The notes under the pieces: model-generated | The model's input: the letters and a program-made list of their open reading frames with translations, nothing else | Told to the model about the DNA's origin: nothing | Databases searched by the model: none | Source of the DNA: Patiriisocius marinus | Lineage (GTDB): Bacteria; Bacteroidota; Bacteroidia; Flavobacteriales; Flavobacteriaceae | Assembly: GCF_008974325.1 (NCBI RefSeq) | Contig: NZ_BKCG01000001.1 | Location: forward strand, 310,001 to 374,000 | Direction of reading: 5' to 3' | Length of the DNA: 64,000 nucleotides | Shown: piece after piece, positions 46,539 through 56,277 of the stretch | Position numbering within the stretch: the first letter of the stretch is position 1 | How the letters are laid out: each line of letters begins with the position of its first letter | Position numbers and translations under genes: made by a program

Positions 46539-46877
46539 ATGGCAGCAAATAATTATTACGATCCAGCAGATTTACGAAAATTCGGAAAAATTACAGAATG
46601 GAGTGAAGAACTTGGGAACAAATTTTTCGACTACTACGGTAAAGTTTTTGAAGAAGGAGCTTTAACAGCAAGAGAGAAAGCCTTAATAGCACTCGCTGTA
46701 GCTCACACTGAACAATGCCCTTATTGTATAGATGCTTACACTAAAGACACACTACAACGTGGTGTAACTAAAGAGCAAATGATGGAGGCAATTCACGTAG
46801 GTGCAGCAATTAAAAGTGGAGCGACATTAGTGCACGGAACAATGATGATGAACAAAGTAAATAAATTAGAAATGTAA
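46539..46877 (+). CDS. Arsenosugar-associated peroxidase-like CMD protein
   Basis: The 112-residue protein belongs to the carboxymuconolactone decarboxylase/AhpD group, with the redox motif CPYC in HTEQCPYCIDAYT (about residues 66-69) and the conserved helix AIHVGAAIKSGATLVHG. This short form is typical of genes next to arsS. It may protect the thiol or arsenic chemistry of the pathway, by analogy with AhpD. It is the first gene of the long plus-strand locus. Confidence 0.85.
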   Translation: MAANNYYDPADLRKFGKITEWSEELGNKFFDYYGKVFEEGALTAREKALIALAVAHTEQCPYCIDAYTKDTLQRGVTKEQMMEAIHVGAAIKSGATLVHGTMMMNKVNKLEM

Positions 46878-46913
46878 GTTACTCAACGGAAATTGAGAAC
46901 GATAAAAAATTAA

Positions 46914-46977
46914 ACCCGCAAGCAGTAAGCAGATAGTTATTATCAATTTACTAAGGTCCCCCGCCTTTGCGGGTATT
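46914..46977 (+). promoter_or_regulatory. Alternative hairpins in the arsS leader
   Basis: ACCCGCAA (46914-46921) can pair with TTGCGGGT (46967-46974). The same GCGGG (46969-46973) can instead pair with CCCGC (46960-46964) in a short local hairpin that ends eight bases before the arsS start codon. The two structures exclude each other. Confidence 0.4.
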
Positions 46978-46981
46978 ACAT

Positions 46982-48049
46982 ATGGCAAAATTAAAACAAC
47001 AGTCACTACAAAAAAGAGATGCCGAACTTGCAAATGCAAAACGCCAACTCGAAATTTTAAGCAATGGTATTTTTCAAAATGGAGAACTACCCACTTTTGC
47101 TAAAAAAATTAAGGAAACAAATCAGCTTCCTCTTCGCCCTAAAAAACTTGAAATTCTTCAAATTAATGTAGGCTATATGTGTAATCAAGTGTGCGAACAC
47201 TGTCACGTAGATGCAGGTCCAGATCGTAAAGAAATTATGACTTGGGAGACCATGGAGCAATGTCTTGAAGTAATTAAAAACACCGAAGCCCATACATTAG
47301 ATTTGACAGGTGGTGCCCCGGAAATGAATCCACATTTTCGTCGTTTTGTTGAGGAAGCTAGTAAAGCAGGAATTAAGGATTTTATTGTAAGAAGTAATTT
47401 GACAATTATTCGAGCTAATAAAAAATATCACGACTTACCAGAATTTTTCAAGAAACACAATGTACATGTTGTGAGTTCTATGCCACACTGGACGCGAGGA
47501 AAAACTGACAAACAACGTGGTGAAGGTGTTTTTGACATGAGTATTAAAGCCTTACAAGAACTTAATGCAGTAGGCTACGGAATGCCAGATAGCGATTTGC
47601 GTTTAGACCTAGTTTACAATCCTAATGGTGCTTACCTTCCAGGAGACCAAGCGAGTATGGAAAAGGAAATGAAAGCAGCTTTATTAGAAGATTTTGATAT
47701 TCGTTTTCACAGCCTTTTCGCCATTACTAACTTACCAATTGCCCGTTTTCTTGATTACTTAATTGCAAGTGAAAACTATGAAGATTACATGTATCAACTT
47801 GTGGAAGCATACAATCCAGCCGCTGTAGAAAATGTTATGTGCACTAATACAATTTCAATTAGCTGGGATGGTTTTTTATATGATTGCGATTTTAACCAAA
47901 TGCTAAAATTACCTGTTGCTAGCAAAGTGAAGCATATTAAAGATTATAATGAAGATTTACTAAACGATAGAAATATAATGATTTCGCAACATTGTTACGG
48001 CTGTACTGCAGGAGCAGGAAGTAGTTGTCAAGGTACTGTTGCTAACTAA
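46982..48049 (+). CDS. arsS: Arsenosugar biosynthesis radical SAM protein ArsS
   Basis: ArsS joins dimethylarsenite to a 5'-deoxyadenosyl group, giving the nucleoside precursor of arsenosugars. From ATG at 46982 the protein has 355 residues. The radical SAM cluster motif is CNQVCEHC (Cys67, Cys71, Cys74). A Cys-rich C-terminal domain follows, with CTNTISISWDGFLYDCDF and QHCYGCTAGAGSSCQG. Some family members use selenocysteine; here all positions are Cys codons. ArsM, phosphorylase and transferase genes nearby support the assignment. Confidence 0.92.
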   Translation: MAKLKQQSLQKRDAELANAKRQLEILSNGIFQNGELPTFAKKIKETNQLPLRPKKLEILQINVGYMCNQVCEHCHVDAGPDRKEIMTWETMEQCLEVIKNTEAHTLDLTGGAPEMNPHFRRFVEEASKAGIKDFIVRSNLTIIRANKKYHDLPEFFKKHNVHVVSSMPHWTRGKTDKQRGEGVFDMSIKALQELNAVGYGMPDSDLRLDLVYNPNGAYLPGDQASMEKEMKAALLEDFDIRFHSLFAITNLPIARFLDYLIASENYEDYMYQLVEAYNPAAVENVMCTNTISISWDGFLYDCDFNQMLKLPVASKVKHIKDYNEDLLNDRNIMISQHCYGCTAGAGSSCQGTVAN

Positions 48050-48746
48050 CACTAAGAAAAAAGTTATCTATAAAAAAACAGCCATATTAATCTTTGCCCA
48101 ATCTGGCAAGCAAGAAGGAGTTTCAAAACCCTTTTTGAAATCGGCTGTACTTTTCAATGAACTCAATAAGAAAACTATTGCTAAAGTTGAAAAAACTGGC
48201 CTTCCCTATTTTCATATTTCTGAAACTGAACAAATAGGAAATTCATTTGGTGAGCGATATACAAATGCCATAAAGCAAGTATATGCTCAGGGATTTGAAA
48301 ATGTTATCACAATTGGTAATGATTCCCCGAGGCTAAAAACATCACAACTTTTAAAGGCTGCAAAAGAGTTAGAAAAAAAAGCTATGGTATTAGGACCATC
48401 TCGTGATGGTGGATACTATTTATTAGGTTTAAACAAGTCTCATTTTAATGCTGCATTATTTTTAAAATTACCGTGGCAAACATCAAGACTTACACAAAAT
48501 ATCACTCGACTATTTAGCACTAAAAACATAGAAGTTACCCTACTTGAAAGCCTTAACGATATTGATAATATTGATGATGCAAAGAGCTTTATTGATGGAT
48601 TCCAGAAAATTTCGGAAGAACTCCTAAAAATACTTCGTGCTTTTTTTTATTCTGAAAAGCTTCCTCTGAGAATACTGTCTTTTAGAGACAACATGTTTCA
48701 TCAAAAAATCTACTTCAACAAAGGATCTCCTTTTCCTTCTTTATAA
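48039..48746 (+). CDS. DUF2064/CofC-like transferase, copy 1
   Basis: The only usable start is TTG 48039, which overlaps the end of arsS by 11 bases. The 235-residue product has the nucleotidyl/glycosyl-transferase fold of the TIGR04282-like group, with ITIGNDSPRL (about 87-96) and LGPSRDGGYYLLGL (about 112-125). The N-terminal region lacks the basic KTR motif seen in the second copy at 56277, so this one may have a different substrate or be an accessory subunit. The last 40 residues are basic and aromatic and have no obvious counterpart. Confidence 0.8.
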   Translation: MLTNTKKKVIYKKTAILIFAQSGKQEGVSKPFLKSAVLFNELNKKTIAKVEKTGLPYFHISETEQIGNSFGERYTNAIKQVYAQGFENVITIGNDSPRLKTSQLLKAAKELEKKAMVLGPSRDGGYYLLGLNKSHFNAALFLKLPWQTSRLTQNITRLFSTKNIEVTLLESLNDIDNIDDAKSFIDGFQKISEELLKILRAFFYSEKLPLRILSFRDNMFHQKIYFNKGSPFPSL

Positions 48747-48845
48747 TTACAGACAAATTCCCTTTTGCCATAATAGAAAGGGTTTATTGAATTTCGATTT
48801 ATAAACGGAGTTTCAAATTGTTTTACTCAAACCAATTCCTTATTA

Positions 48846-51800
48846 ATGAAACAACTATATGTTGCTATATTACTGCTTTGCAGTTTTATTGGCTATACTC
48901 AAAATACCATTTCGGGTACTGTAAAAAGTGCTTTTGACAATCAACCTATTGCTTTTGCTAACATTAGCGCCAAAGGCACAGACCAAGGAACAACAACAGA
49001 CATCGATGGTAATTTCTCAATGATAGCACCTATGTCTAAAACTGTTTTTACAGTCTCTGCAATTGGATTTAAAACATTAGAATACACGTATTTTAATGAA
49101 AGTAGTTTATTCATATTATTACCGGTTTCAGAAGAAGCCCTTAATGAAGTTGTTATTACAGCACTTGGTATTAAACGTGAAGAAAAAGAACTTGGCTATA
49201 CTGTTCAAACTATAAAAGCTGAAGACATAAATGAAGTGAAAGCTGTAAATTTTTTAGATAACTTATCTGGAAAACTAGCAGGAGTAACAGTTTCTCAAGG
49301 TGCCACAGGAGTAGGCTCTTCATCTAAAGTAACTATTCGAGGTGAAGCTTCTTTTTCAAATAATAATCCACTATTTGTTGTTGACGGAGTACCTATAAAC
49401 AACGAAACTGTTTTCAACTTTACAAACGAAGCTGCTGCTGGATTTCAGGAAATTGATTTTGGAAATGGAGCGATGGAAGTTAACCCAGACGATATTGCTA
49501 GTGTTACTGTTCTAAAAGGCCCAAGTGCCGCAGCTCTTTATGGAACTCGAGCATCAAATGGTGTTATTGTTATTGAAACAAAAGGAGGTGGAAATTCAGA
49601 AGGAATGGGAATTAGCATTAATACTTCAACCTTTATTGACAGTGCTTTTAAACTCCCAGAATTTCAAAATCAATATGGCCAAGGAAACTCAGGACAGTTT
49701 GAATATGTTGATGGCCTTGGCGGTGGAACAAATGATAACATTACCTATTCTTGGGGGCCAAGATTAGATAGTGGTTTACTTATTCCACAATTTGACAGCC
49801 CTGTAGAATTGCCCAACGGAACCTTTGTTCGTGGTGGTGACACCGCTTTATACAATGGCCTTCCTATTACCGCAACGCCATTTAATAGTAACCCAGATAA
49901 TTTGAAAGACTTTTATAAAACTGGAGTAACAACTATCAATAATATTAGTGTAGCAACTGGCTTCGGAAATGGTAATTATCGACTATCGTTCACCGATTTA
50001 AGAAGTGAATCCATAATTCCAGGAGTCAATCTAGATCGTCAAACAGTAGCAACAAAACTACATTTTGACCCTTCCGAAAAAACTGATATTGACGCATCGA
50101 TTAGCTACGTTAATTCCAGTAGTGATAATCGTCCAAGTAATGGATATGGAAGTGAAAATGTAAATTATTCTCTAGTGGCTTGGGGACCTCGCTCACTTAA
50201 TATTAATAGTTTGCGTGACTACTGGCAACCCGGTCTTGAAGGTGTGCAGCAATATTCATTTAACTATACCTTTTTTGATAATCCATATTTCATATTATTT
50301 GAAAACCGAAATAGTTTTGATCGTGATCGTGTCTTCGGAAATATTAGTTTGAAACACCAATTCACTCCAGCATTTAGCGCAACACTCCGCACAGGAATGG
50401 ACTACTCTAGCGAACAACGCCAACTAAGAAGGGCTTTTAGTAGTAATAGATTTAGTAACGGCGCATATGCAGAACACGACGTAAAATACCGTGAAATTAA
50501 CACTGATTATTTATTGAATTACAAAAAAGACCTTGGTAGTATTAAAATAGATTTCTCTTTAGGTGGAAATAGATTAGATCAAACCGCTTCTACAAAACAA
50601 ACACAAACAGTTAACCTTGCACAACCAGGTATTTTTAGTTTAAACAATGCCGCCTCTCCTTTAGAGGTGTTTGAATTTCAGTCTCAAAAGAGGATAAATT
50701 CGGTATATGGAATTGCGAAATTTGGTTATAAAAACTTTCTATTTTTAGATATCACAGGTCGAAATGATTGGTCAAGTGCGTTAGCTACACCTTTTTCGGT
50801 TGATAACACGTCATTCTTTTATCCTAGCATATCTTCGAGTTTTATAATTTCCGAAGTTTTTGATCTCCCTTCTCAAGTTTCCTTTGCAAAGTTGAGAGTG
50901 AGCTATGCGCAAGTGGGAAACGATACTCAGCCATATCAAACTACGGGTGCTTTTGTATCGCAAACACCATTTAACGGTCAGCCTACATTTAGTGATCAAG
51001 ATTTTATTCCAAATGCGAATCTGCGTCCAGAAAGTGTAACAAATTATGAGGTTGGTTTTGATGTTAGATTATTTAAAAGCAAAGTAAAGCTAGATGTTAG
51101 TTATTACAATGCATTAACGAAAGATCAAATTATTTCATTGCCAATTGCTATTTCATCTGGGTATAATCAACAGGTTGTAAATGGTGGAAATGTAAGAAGT
51201 CAAGGGCTTGAAGCTATTGTAGGATTAACACCTGTGAAAACCTATAATTTTCAATGGAATTCTACTTTCAATTTTAGCACAAGCAAAGCTGTTGTGGAAA
51301 GCTTACCACAAGAAGAAGGTCGATTAACACTTGCTTATAGCCGTATTTACGATAGTGCAAATCAAACAGTTTGGTTTCAAGTGGAAGAAGGCGGACAAGT
51401 GGGAGATATCTACGGGACCGGTTATTTAAAAAACGAAAATGGCGGCTTTATCATTGATAACGAAGGTAAATACATAGCAGATAACGAGCTTCAATTATTA
51501 GGGAACTATAATCCAGATTTTGTATTGGGATGGAATAATGAATTTGCTTACAAAAAATGGAATGCATCATTTCTTTTAGATTGGAGACAAGGCGGAGAAA
51601 TTGTATCAAGAACGAGTGCATTAGGTAACGTAGGTGGTCAATTAGCCGAAACAGCATACAGACCTGAAGAAGGTATTGTTGCAAACGGAGTTGTAAATAC
51701 AGGAACTGTAGAGAACCCAAATTATGTACCTAACACGACAGCAGTTTCTGCTGAAAGTTATTACCGTCAATTTTATGATCGAAATCATGAAGAGAACAAC

Positions 51801-52061
51801 GTATATGATGCTAGTTATTTAAAGCTACGTCAGTTTTCAATAGGCTATACTTTTGACTTAAACAAAGGAGCTTTAGGGCTTGAAGAAGGTGGTGATATTA
51901 GTGTTTCATTTATTGGTAAAAACATATTTGCTATTACTGAAAACCCTCATTTTGACCCTGAACAATTAGCAGTTCAAGGTAATGGCTTTGTTAGTGGTGT
52001 TGAAGATATGAGCTATGCAACTACAAGAAGTTTTGGTTTAAAAGCTAGTATTAATTTTTAA
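48846..52061 (+). CDS. SusC/RagA-type TonB-linked outer-membrane transporter
   Basis: The 1071-residue protein has a signal peptide (1-18), a carboxypeptidase-like domain (about 20-95), the plug with the SusC signature VTVLKGPSAAALYGTRASNGVIVIETK (near 220-247, family-typical) and a 22-strand barrel ending FGLKASINF. It forms an outer-membrane import complex with the SusD protein that follows. No glycan-degrading enzyme is nearby; instead it sits inside an arsenosugar-type locus, so an organoarsenic or related substrate is possible but unproven. Confidence 0.92.
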   Translation: MKQLYVAILLLCSFIGYTQNTISGTVKSAFDNQPIAFANISAKGTDQGTTTDIDGNFSMIAPMSKTVFTVSAIGFKTLEYTYFNESSLFILLPVSEEALNEVVITALGIKREEKELGYTVQTIKAEDINEVKAVNFLDNLSGKLAGVTVSQGATGVGSSSKVTIRGEASFSNNNPLFVVDGVPINNETVFNFTNEAAAGFQEIDFGNGAMEVNPDDIASVTVLKGPSAAALYGTRASNGVIVIETKGGGNSEGMGISINTSTFIDSAFKLPEFQNQYGQGNSGQFEYVDGLGGGTNDNITYSWGPRLDSGLLIPQFDSPVELPNGTFVRGGDTALYNGLPITATPFNSNPDNLKDFYKTGVTTINNISVATGFGNGNYRLSFTDLRSESIIPGVNLDRQTVATKLHFDPSEKTDIDASISYVNSSSDNRPSNGYGSENVNYSLVAWGPRSLNINSLRDYWQPGLEGVQQYSFNYTFFDNPYFILFENRNSFDRDRVFGNISLKHQFTPAFSATLRTGMDYSSEQRQLRRAFSSNRFSNGAYAEHDVKYREINTDYLLNYKKDLGSIKIDFSLGGNRLDQTASTKQTQTVNLAQPGIFSLNNAASPLEVFEFQSQKRINSVYGIAKFGYKNFLFLDITGRNDWSSALATPFSVDNTSFFYPSISSSFIISEVFDLPSQVSFAKLRVSYAQVGNDTQPYQTTGAFVSQTPFNGQPTFSDQDFIPNANLRPESVTNYEVGFDVRLFKSKVKLDVSYYNALTKDQIISLPIAISSGYNQQVVNGGNVRSQGLEAIVGLTPVKTYNFQWNSTFNFSTSKAVVESLPQEEGRLTLAYSRIYDSANQTVWFQVEEGGQVGDIYGTGYLKNENGGFIIDNEGKYIADNELQLLGNYNPDFVLGWNNEFAYKKWNASFLLDWRQGGEIVSRTSALGNVGGQLAETAYRPEEGIVANGVVNTGTVENPNYVPNTTAVSAESYYRQFYDRNHEENNVYDASYLKLRQFSIGYTFDLNKGALGLEEGGDISVSFIGKNIFAITENPHFDPEQLAVQGNGFVSGVEDMSYATTRSFGLKASINF

Positions 52062-52079
52062 TTAAATGGCTGTTTGAAT

Positions 52080-52098
52080 TACACCTTTATAAGGTGTA
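52080..52098. repeat. Hairpin between susC and susD
   Basis: TACACCTT and AAGGTGTA flank a three-base loop between the susC stop and the susD start. There is no T-run; it may set the ratio of the two mRNAs or proteins. Confidence 0.45.
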
Positions 52099-52118
52099 GC
52101 AGTTTTAAAATATATAGT

Positions 52119-53561
52119 ATGAAAATAACATTTAAAATATTCAGCTTGCTTTGCTTGATACTAGCATCGAGTTGTACAAAAGATTTTGAAGAAATAAATA
52201 CAAATCCAAATGCCCCTAATAACGTGCAACCAAGCCTGTTGCTTAGACAAGTTATTTATGATTTTGGTGAACAAATGAGTTACGAAGGTTTTGTAGCTGG
52301 CGATTTATTATCACAACATCGAACCGCTTTAGACTTTAATTTATTTGATCGTCACGCATTAAAATCGCCTCAATTGGGGGGAAATCCTTGGCCTATATTT
52401 TACACGAATCTTCGTGACAATCAAATAATACTAGAACAAGCACAAAGCGTAAATACCTATGCTGTTTACGAAGGTCCTGCGCTGCTATTAAAAGCATATA
52501 TGACTGCTGGATTGACTGACATGTTTGGTGATGTTCCGTACAGTGAAGCATTTAATGGTGTTAATGGCACCGTAACTCCGCGTTATGATTTACAAGAACA
52601 TATTTATCTCAATGAAGATGGCATTTTAGATAATATTGACAAGGGTATAGCGGCAATAGAAGCCTATAATGATGTGATTCCCCTCGATGGCGATATATTA
52701 TTTAATGGCGATTTAAACGCATGGATTACCTTCGGAAATTCTCTAAAAATAAAACAGCTCCTTCGCATTAGTAATAAGGTAGATGTTTCACTAGAAATGC
52801 AAGCAATTTTTGAAAGCGGAAATTACTTTACGGCAAACAGTCAAAATGCTATTTTCAATTTCACAAACACAGACCCTAATAGCTTTAGACTTGCCCAACT
52901 ACGTGTGGGAGATTTCAATAATTTTGTGTTATCTGAAACAATGGAAAACGTATTAAAGAACTTAAACGATACTCGTATAAGACAATTTTTTCGCCCAACA
53001 GAAAACTCAAATGGCATTGAATTTGAAGGTTTAATTAACGGAATTGACGCATCAACTACCTCAATAGAGTTGGCTTCACTATCATTAGCAGGTACCGCTT
53101 TTAGAGAAGATACTTCTTCATTAGACGCTAATTTTCTAACGGCTTGGGAGACCTATTTCAATCTAGCTGAAGCAGCCGAAAGAGGAATCATTAATGCAGA
53201 CCCACAATCACTTTATGAGACTGGAGTTGCCTTAGCATTTGAATATTGGCAAACTGAACTCCCATCAGATTACTTATCAGGAGCCGCAGCATATAATGCT
53301 ATTGGGACTTCGCCTATTGAACAAATTGTCACTCAGAAATGGATAGCACAAATTATTAATGGATATGAAGGATGGATTGAATGGAAACGAACTGGATTTC
53401 CAACATTTCTAGATGTACAATCTAGTTTAAATGGAGGTTTAATTCCTATTAGAATGCCTTACCCTTCAGAGGAAGAAGCTTTAAACAATGAAAATTACCA
53501 ACAGGCTGCTACTGCTACTAATGGTAATAGTTTAGATACACCTGTTTGGTGGGACGAATAA
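52119..53561 (+). CDS. SusD/RagB-type surface lipoprotein
   Basis: From ATG at 52119 the product has 480 residues with a lipoprotein signal (LASSCTKDFEEINTNPN), the usual SusD start. The central region has TPR-like helices, including LTDMFGDVPYSEAF, and the C terminus LDTPVWWDE is typical of the SusD/RagB subgroup of the SusD_2-like type. It binds substrate at the cell surface and closes the SusC barrel. The upstream ATG at 52074 would precede the signal peptide and is unlikely. Confidence 0.92.
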   Translation: MKITFKIFSLLCLILASSCTKDFEEINTNPNAPNNVQPSLLLRQVIYDFGEQMSYEGFVAGDLLSQHRTALDFNLFDRHALKSPQLGGNPWPIFYTNLRDNQIILEQAQSVNTYAVYEGPALLLKAYMTAGLTDMFGDVPYSEAFNGVNGTVTPRYDLQEHIYLNEDGILDNIDKGIAAIEAYNDVIPLDGDILFNGDLNAWITFGNSLKIKQLLRISNKVDVSLEMQAIFESGNYFTANSQNAIFNFTNTDPNSFRLAQLRVGDFNNFVLSETMENVLKNLNDTRIRQFFRPTENSNGIEFEGLINGIDASTTSIELASLSLAGTAFREDTSSLDANFLTAWETYFNLAEAAERGIINADPQSLYETGVALAFEYWQTELPSDYLSGAAAYNAIGTSPIEQIVTQKWIAQIINGYEGWIEWKRTGFPTFLDVQSSLNGGLIPIRMPYPSEEEALNNENYQQAATATNGNSLDTPVWWDE

Positions 53562-53581
53562 TTGTAGAATAACAAAAAAAG

Positions 53582-54916
53582 ATGGAAACAATTATCTGGC
53601 AATGGCTTCTAATAATCGTATCAAGTTTGATACTGTTTTTTTTGTCGCCATTAGCAAAAAATGCAGATCAGTTTTTTAAGGCGAATCATAAAAAGAAAGC
53701 GCCTTCTGCTCTATGGTTAACAGGGAGTTTGATTATATCGTGGATCTTCGCAAAGAGTATTACCAATGCTGCCAACTTAGGTTTAGATTTTGGAATTGTT
53801 GGTGGTGTAGCGTATGCGGGATATTATTTATCCTTTGCTGTGGCGGGAGTACTTATATATCAACTAAGAGTTAAAGGTGGGTTTTCAAGTATTCATCATT
53901 TTTTAACTACACGTTTTGGAAAAGGGGCAATGGCACTATTTTCTATTTTAATTGCCATTAGGCTTTTCAATGAAGTATGGAGCAATACGATGGTTATTGG
54001 TAATTATTTTGGAGATTCTGGAACTGCAGCTTATTATTGGGCAATTCTTGTTTTTACATCCCTAACTTTAGCATATGCAATTAAAGGTGGACTAAGTAGT
54101 TCAATTTTTACAGATGTAATACAAATGGTATTATTTTCGGTATTATTAATTATTATTTTAGGAGCTGTATTTACAAAGGGAGATATTTCGGTTACAGAAG
54201 TTGCACTTTCGGGCAGCTGGACTTTTGAACTTGGACTTAACCTATTTTTTGCTGCAATAATCCAATCCTTTAGTTACCCTTTCCATGACCCCGTATTGAC
54301 AGATCGTGCCTTTTTAAGCTCACCAAGGGTAACAAGACGCAGTTTTTTATGGGCAAGTGTTTTAGGCGCTATATGTATTATACTTTTTAGTGTTATTGGC
54401 GTGTATGCTCAAAGCGAAGGAATGAAAGGACAAGCAGCAGTTGAAGTTGGAAAAGCATTTGGTGTAGTAATACTGCTTGTTATTAATTTTATTATGATAA
54501 CCTCAGCCGCTTCCACACTAGACTCTACATTTTCATCCTTTTCAAAATTACTAGCGGTAGATTTAAAGCTAGGAAACAACCTAACCTTTGGAAGATTATC
54601 AATGGCTATAATTGCCATTTTAGGAACAATCCCAGTGTTTTTAAATGCCGAAATATTAAGTGCCACAACAATTTCTGGAACAATGGTTATTGGATTAACT
54701 CCTGTATTTTTATTTTGGAATTTAAAAGTGCCGAAAATCAGTTTTTATTTAAGTGTAATTTCTGGTTTGGTATTCGGCTTCTTGCTTCTCTTTAATACAT
54801 TTCCAGAGGCATTAATTTTAACTAAAGGAAGATACGCAGACCTATTGTGGGTGAATGTTTGGGGAATAGCAACTTGTATAATTTTATATATAGCACCATT
54901 GTGGATAAAAAGATAG
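53582..54916 (+). CDS. Sodium:solute symporter (SSS family)
   Basis: The 444-residue inner-membrane protein has about twelve helices and SSS-family features, including the GGLSSSIFTDVIQM stretch (TM5, about 180) and the conserved core of inverted repeats. Such symporters carry sugars, nucleosides, amino acids or urea with sodium. Located after susCD, it would bring the same compound across the inner membrane, or return a pathway product. Its stop lies inside the start of the metallophosphoesterase gene. Confidence 0.88.
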   Translation: METIIWQWLLIIVSSLILFFLSPLAKNADQFFKANHKKKAPSALWLTGSLIISWIFAKSITNAANLGLDFGIVGGVAYAGYYLSFAVAGVLIYQLRVKGGFSSIHHFLTTRFGKGAMALFSILIAIRLFNEVWSNTMVIGNYFGDSGTAAYYWAILVFTSLTLAYAIKGGLSSSIFTDVIQMVLFSVLLIIILGAVFTKGDISVTEVALSGSWTFELGLNLFFAAIIQSFSYPFHDPVLTDRAFLSSPRVTRRSFLWASVLGAICIILFSVIGVYAQSEGMKGQAAVEVGKAFGVVILLVINFIMITSAASTLDSTFSSFSKLLAVDLKLGNNLTFGRLSMAIIAILGTIPVFLNAEILSATTISGTMVIGLTPVFLFWNLKVPKISFYLSVISGLVFGFLLLFNTFPEALILTKGRYADLLWVNVWGIATCIILYIAPLWIKR

Positions 54917-55728
54917 AAAATTTAGGAATTTTAGACGGTAAAATATTAATTTTTGGTGGTGTTTACAGCAATCTGCAAGCACTCGAAAAACTGAAACATA
55001 TTTCAGAAGAATTAAATATTGCGCCTGAAAACTGCATTTGCACGGGTGATATAATTGGCTATTGTGCACAACCCGAAGAAACAATTCAGTTGTTTAAATT
55101 GTGGGGAGCACGAAGTATTGTTGGAAATGTTGAAATCCAACTACGAGACAATGAAACAGACTGTGGCTGTGACTTTAGAGAAGGAAGCAGATGTGATGGT
55201 TTTTCACAATTATGGTACCCTTTTGCCCAAAGTAAATTAACCCAAAACTCATTAGATTTTATCGCAACACTACCAGATCATATTACCTTTAGTTTCGGCG
55301 GAAATATTAATACCGTTGTACATGGTTCATACAACAATGTATCTGAGTTTATATTTAAAAGCACCCCTTGGAGTTTAAAAGAAACTTCTTTTAATGACAC
55401 TAAAAGTGATGTCATAATTGCAGGGCATTGTGGACTGCCTTTTAAAGATGAACAAAATAAAAAACAGTGGATTAATCCTGGTGTAATAGGAATGCCTGCA
55501 AATGATGGTGAACCGCACGTATGGTATGCTGTTTTAGAAGAAATAAATGGCAAGATGATTGCATCACATTATACAATGAATTACAATCATCAACTTACAA
55601 GCCAACTTATGAAAAACGGTTTGTTACCTGAAGAATACGCTAGAACAATAGTAACAGGAATTTGGGACAATACCGAAATTTTACCCGCTGTAGAAAGTGG
55701 CTTACAAGGTTTTGGAATACGTATTTAA
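54901..55728 (+). CDS. Metallophosphoesterase of the arsenosugar-type locus
   Basis: The start is taken as GTG 54901, overlapping the symporter gene by 16 bases; the product has 275 residues. Calcineurin-like metal-binding motifs are seen as FGGVYSN (a variant of GDxHG), CTGDIIGYC (about 45-53), GNVE (about 80), HG (about 140) and AGHCGLPF (about 175). It probably removes phosphate from a sugar or nucleotide intermediate. The replacement of the first Asp motif is unusual and might alter activity. Confidence 0.8.
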   Translation: MDKKIENLGILDGKILIFGGVYSNLQALEKLKHISEELNIAPENCICTGDIIGYCAQPEETIQLFKLWGARSIVGNVEIQLRDNETDCGCDFREGSRCDGFSQLWYPFAQSKLTQNSLDFIATLPDHITFSFGGNINTVVHGSYNNVSEFIFKSTPWSLKETSFNDTKSDVIIAGHCGLPFKDEQNKKQWINPGVIGMPANDGEPHVWYAVLEEINGKMIASHYTMNYNHQLTSQLMKNGLLPEEYARTIVTGIWDNTEILPAVESGLQGFGIRI

Positions 55729-55761
55729 CTCAGTAAGGCATAATTTGAATAGTACTAAAAA

Positions 55762-56277
55762 ATGACAAAAATTATAATTACAATAACTTTTCTATTTTCA
55801 GTAAGCTATGGCTTTGCTCAGAAAACTTTAGAGGCATTATTAAATCAATACAACACGCAAAGTATCCCATATATTTCGGTGCAAGAACTGAGAATGCTCC
55901 AACTTAATAGTGATATTGCAATATTAGATTCAAGAGAGCAAAACGAATATGAAGTAAGCCATATAGATGGTGCAACTTTAATTGGGTTTAACAAGTTTTC
56001 GGCAGATGATATTTCCGAAGAAATAAAAGATAAAGATGCTCCCATTATTGTGTATTGTTCCCTTGGAATTAGAAGTGAAGAAATAGGAGAAAAACTCAAA
56101 AAAGCTGGATTTACAAATGTGAAAAACTTATACGGTGGTATCTTTGAATGGAAAAATAACGACTACCCTATTGTAAACAACGCATCAGTTGAAACGGATA
56201 GTGTCCACACGTTTTCAAAAGGATGGAGCAAATGGTTAAACCGAGGTATTAAAGTTTATAAAACAGATAATAATTAA
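55762..56277 (+). CDS. Exported rhodanese-like protein
   Basis: The 171-residue protein has a signal peptide (1-19, YGFAQ) and a single rhodanese domain with the active-site loop YCSLGIRS (Cys near 93) and ILDSREQNEYEVSHIDGA (about 53-70). Periplasmic rhodaneses transfer sulfur or bind thiophilic anions such as arsenate or arsenite; some arsenic operons encode one. The stop overlaps the start of the next gene (TAATG). Confidence 0.85.
   Translation: MTKIIITITFLFSVSYGFAQKTLEALLNQYNTQSIPYISVQELRMLQLNSDIAILDSREQNEYEVSHIDGATLIGFNKFSADDISEEIKDKDAPIIVYCSLGIRSEEIGEKLKKAGFTNVKNLYGGIFEWKNNDYPIVNNASVETDSVHTFSKGWSKWLNRGIKVYKTDNN

Noticed and set aside
46539-46877. Ordinary carboxymuconolactone decarboxylase of aromatic degradation
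   Set aside because: No aromatic pathway genes are nearby; the short CPYC-containing form beside arsS fits the arsenosugar-associated group.
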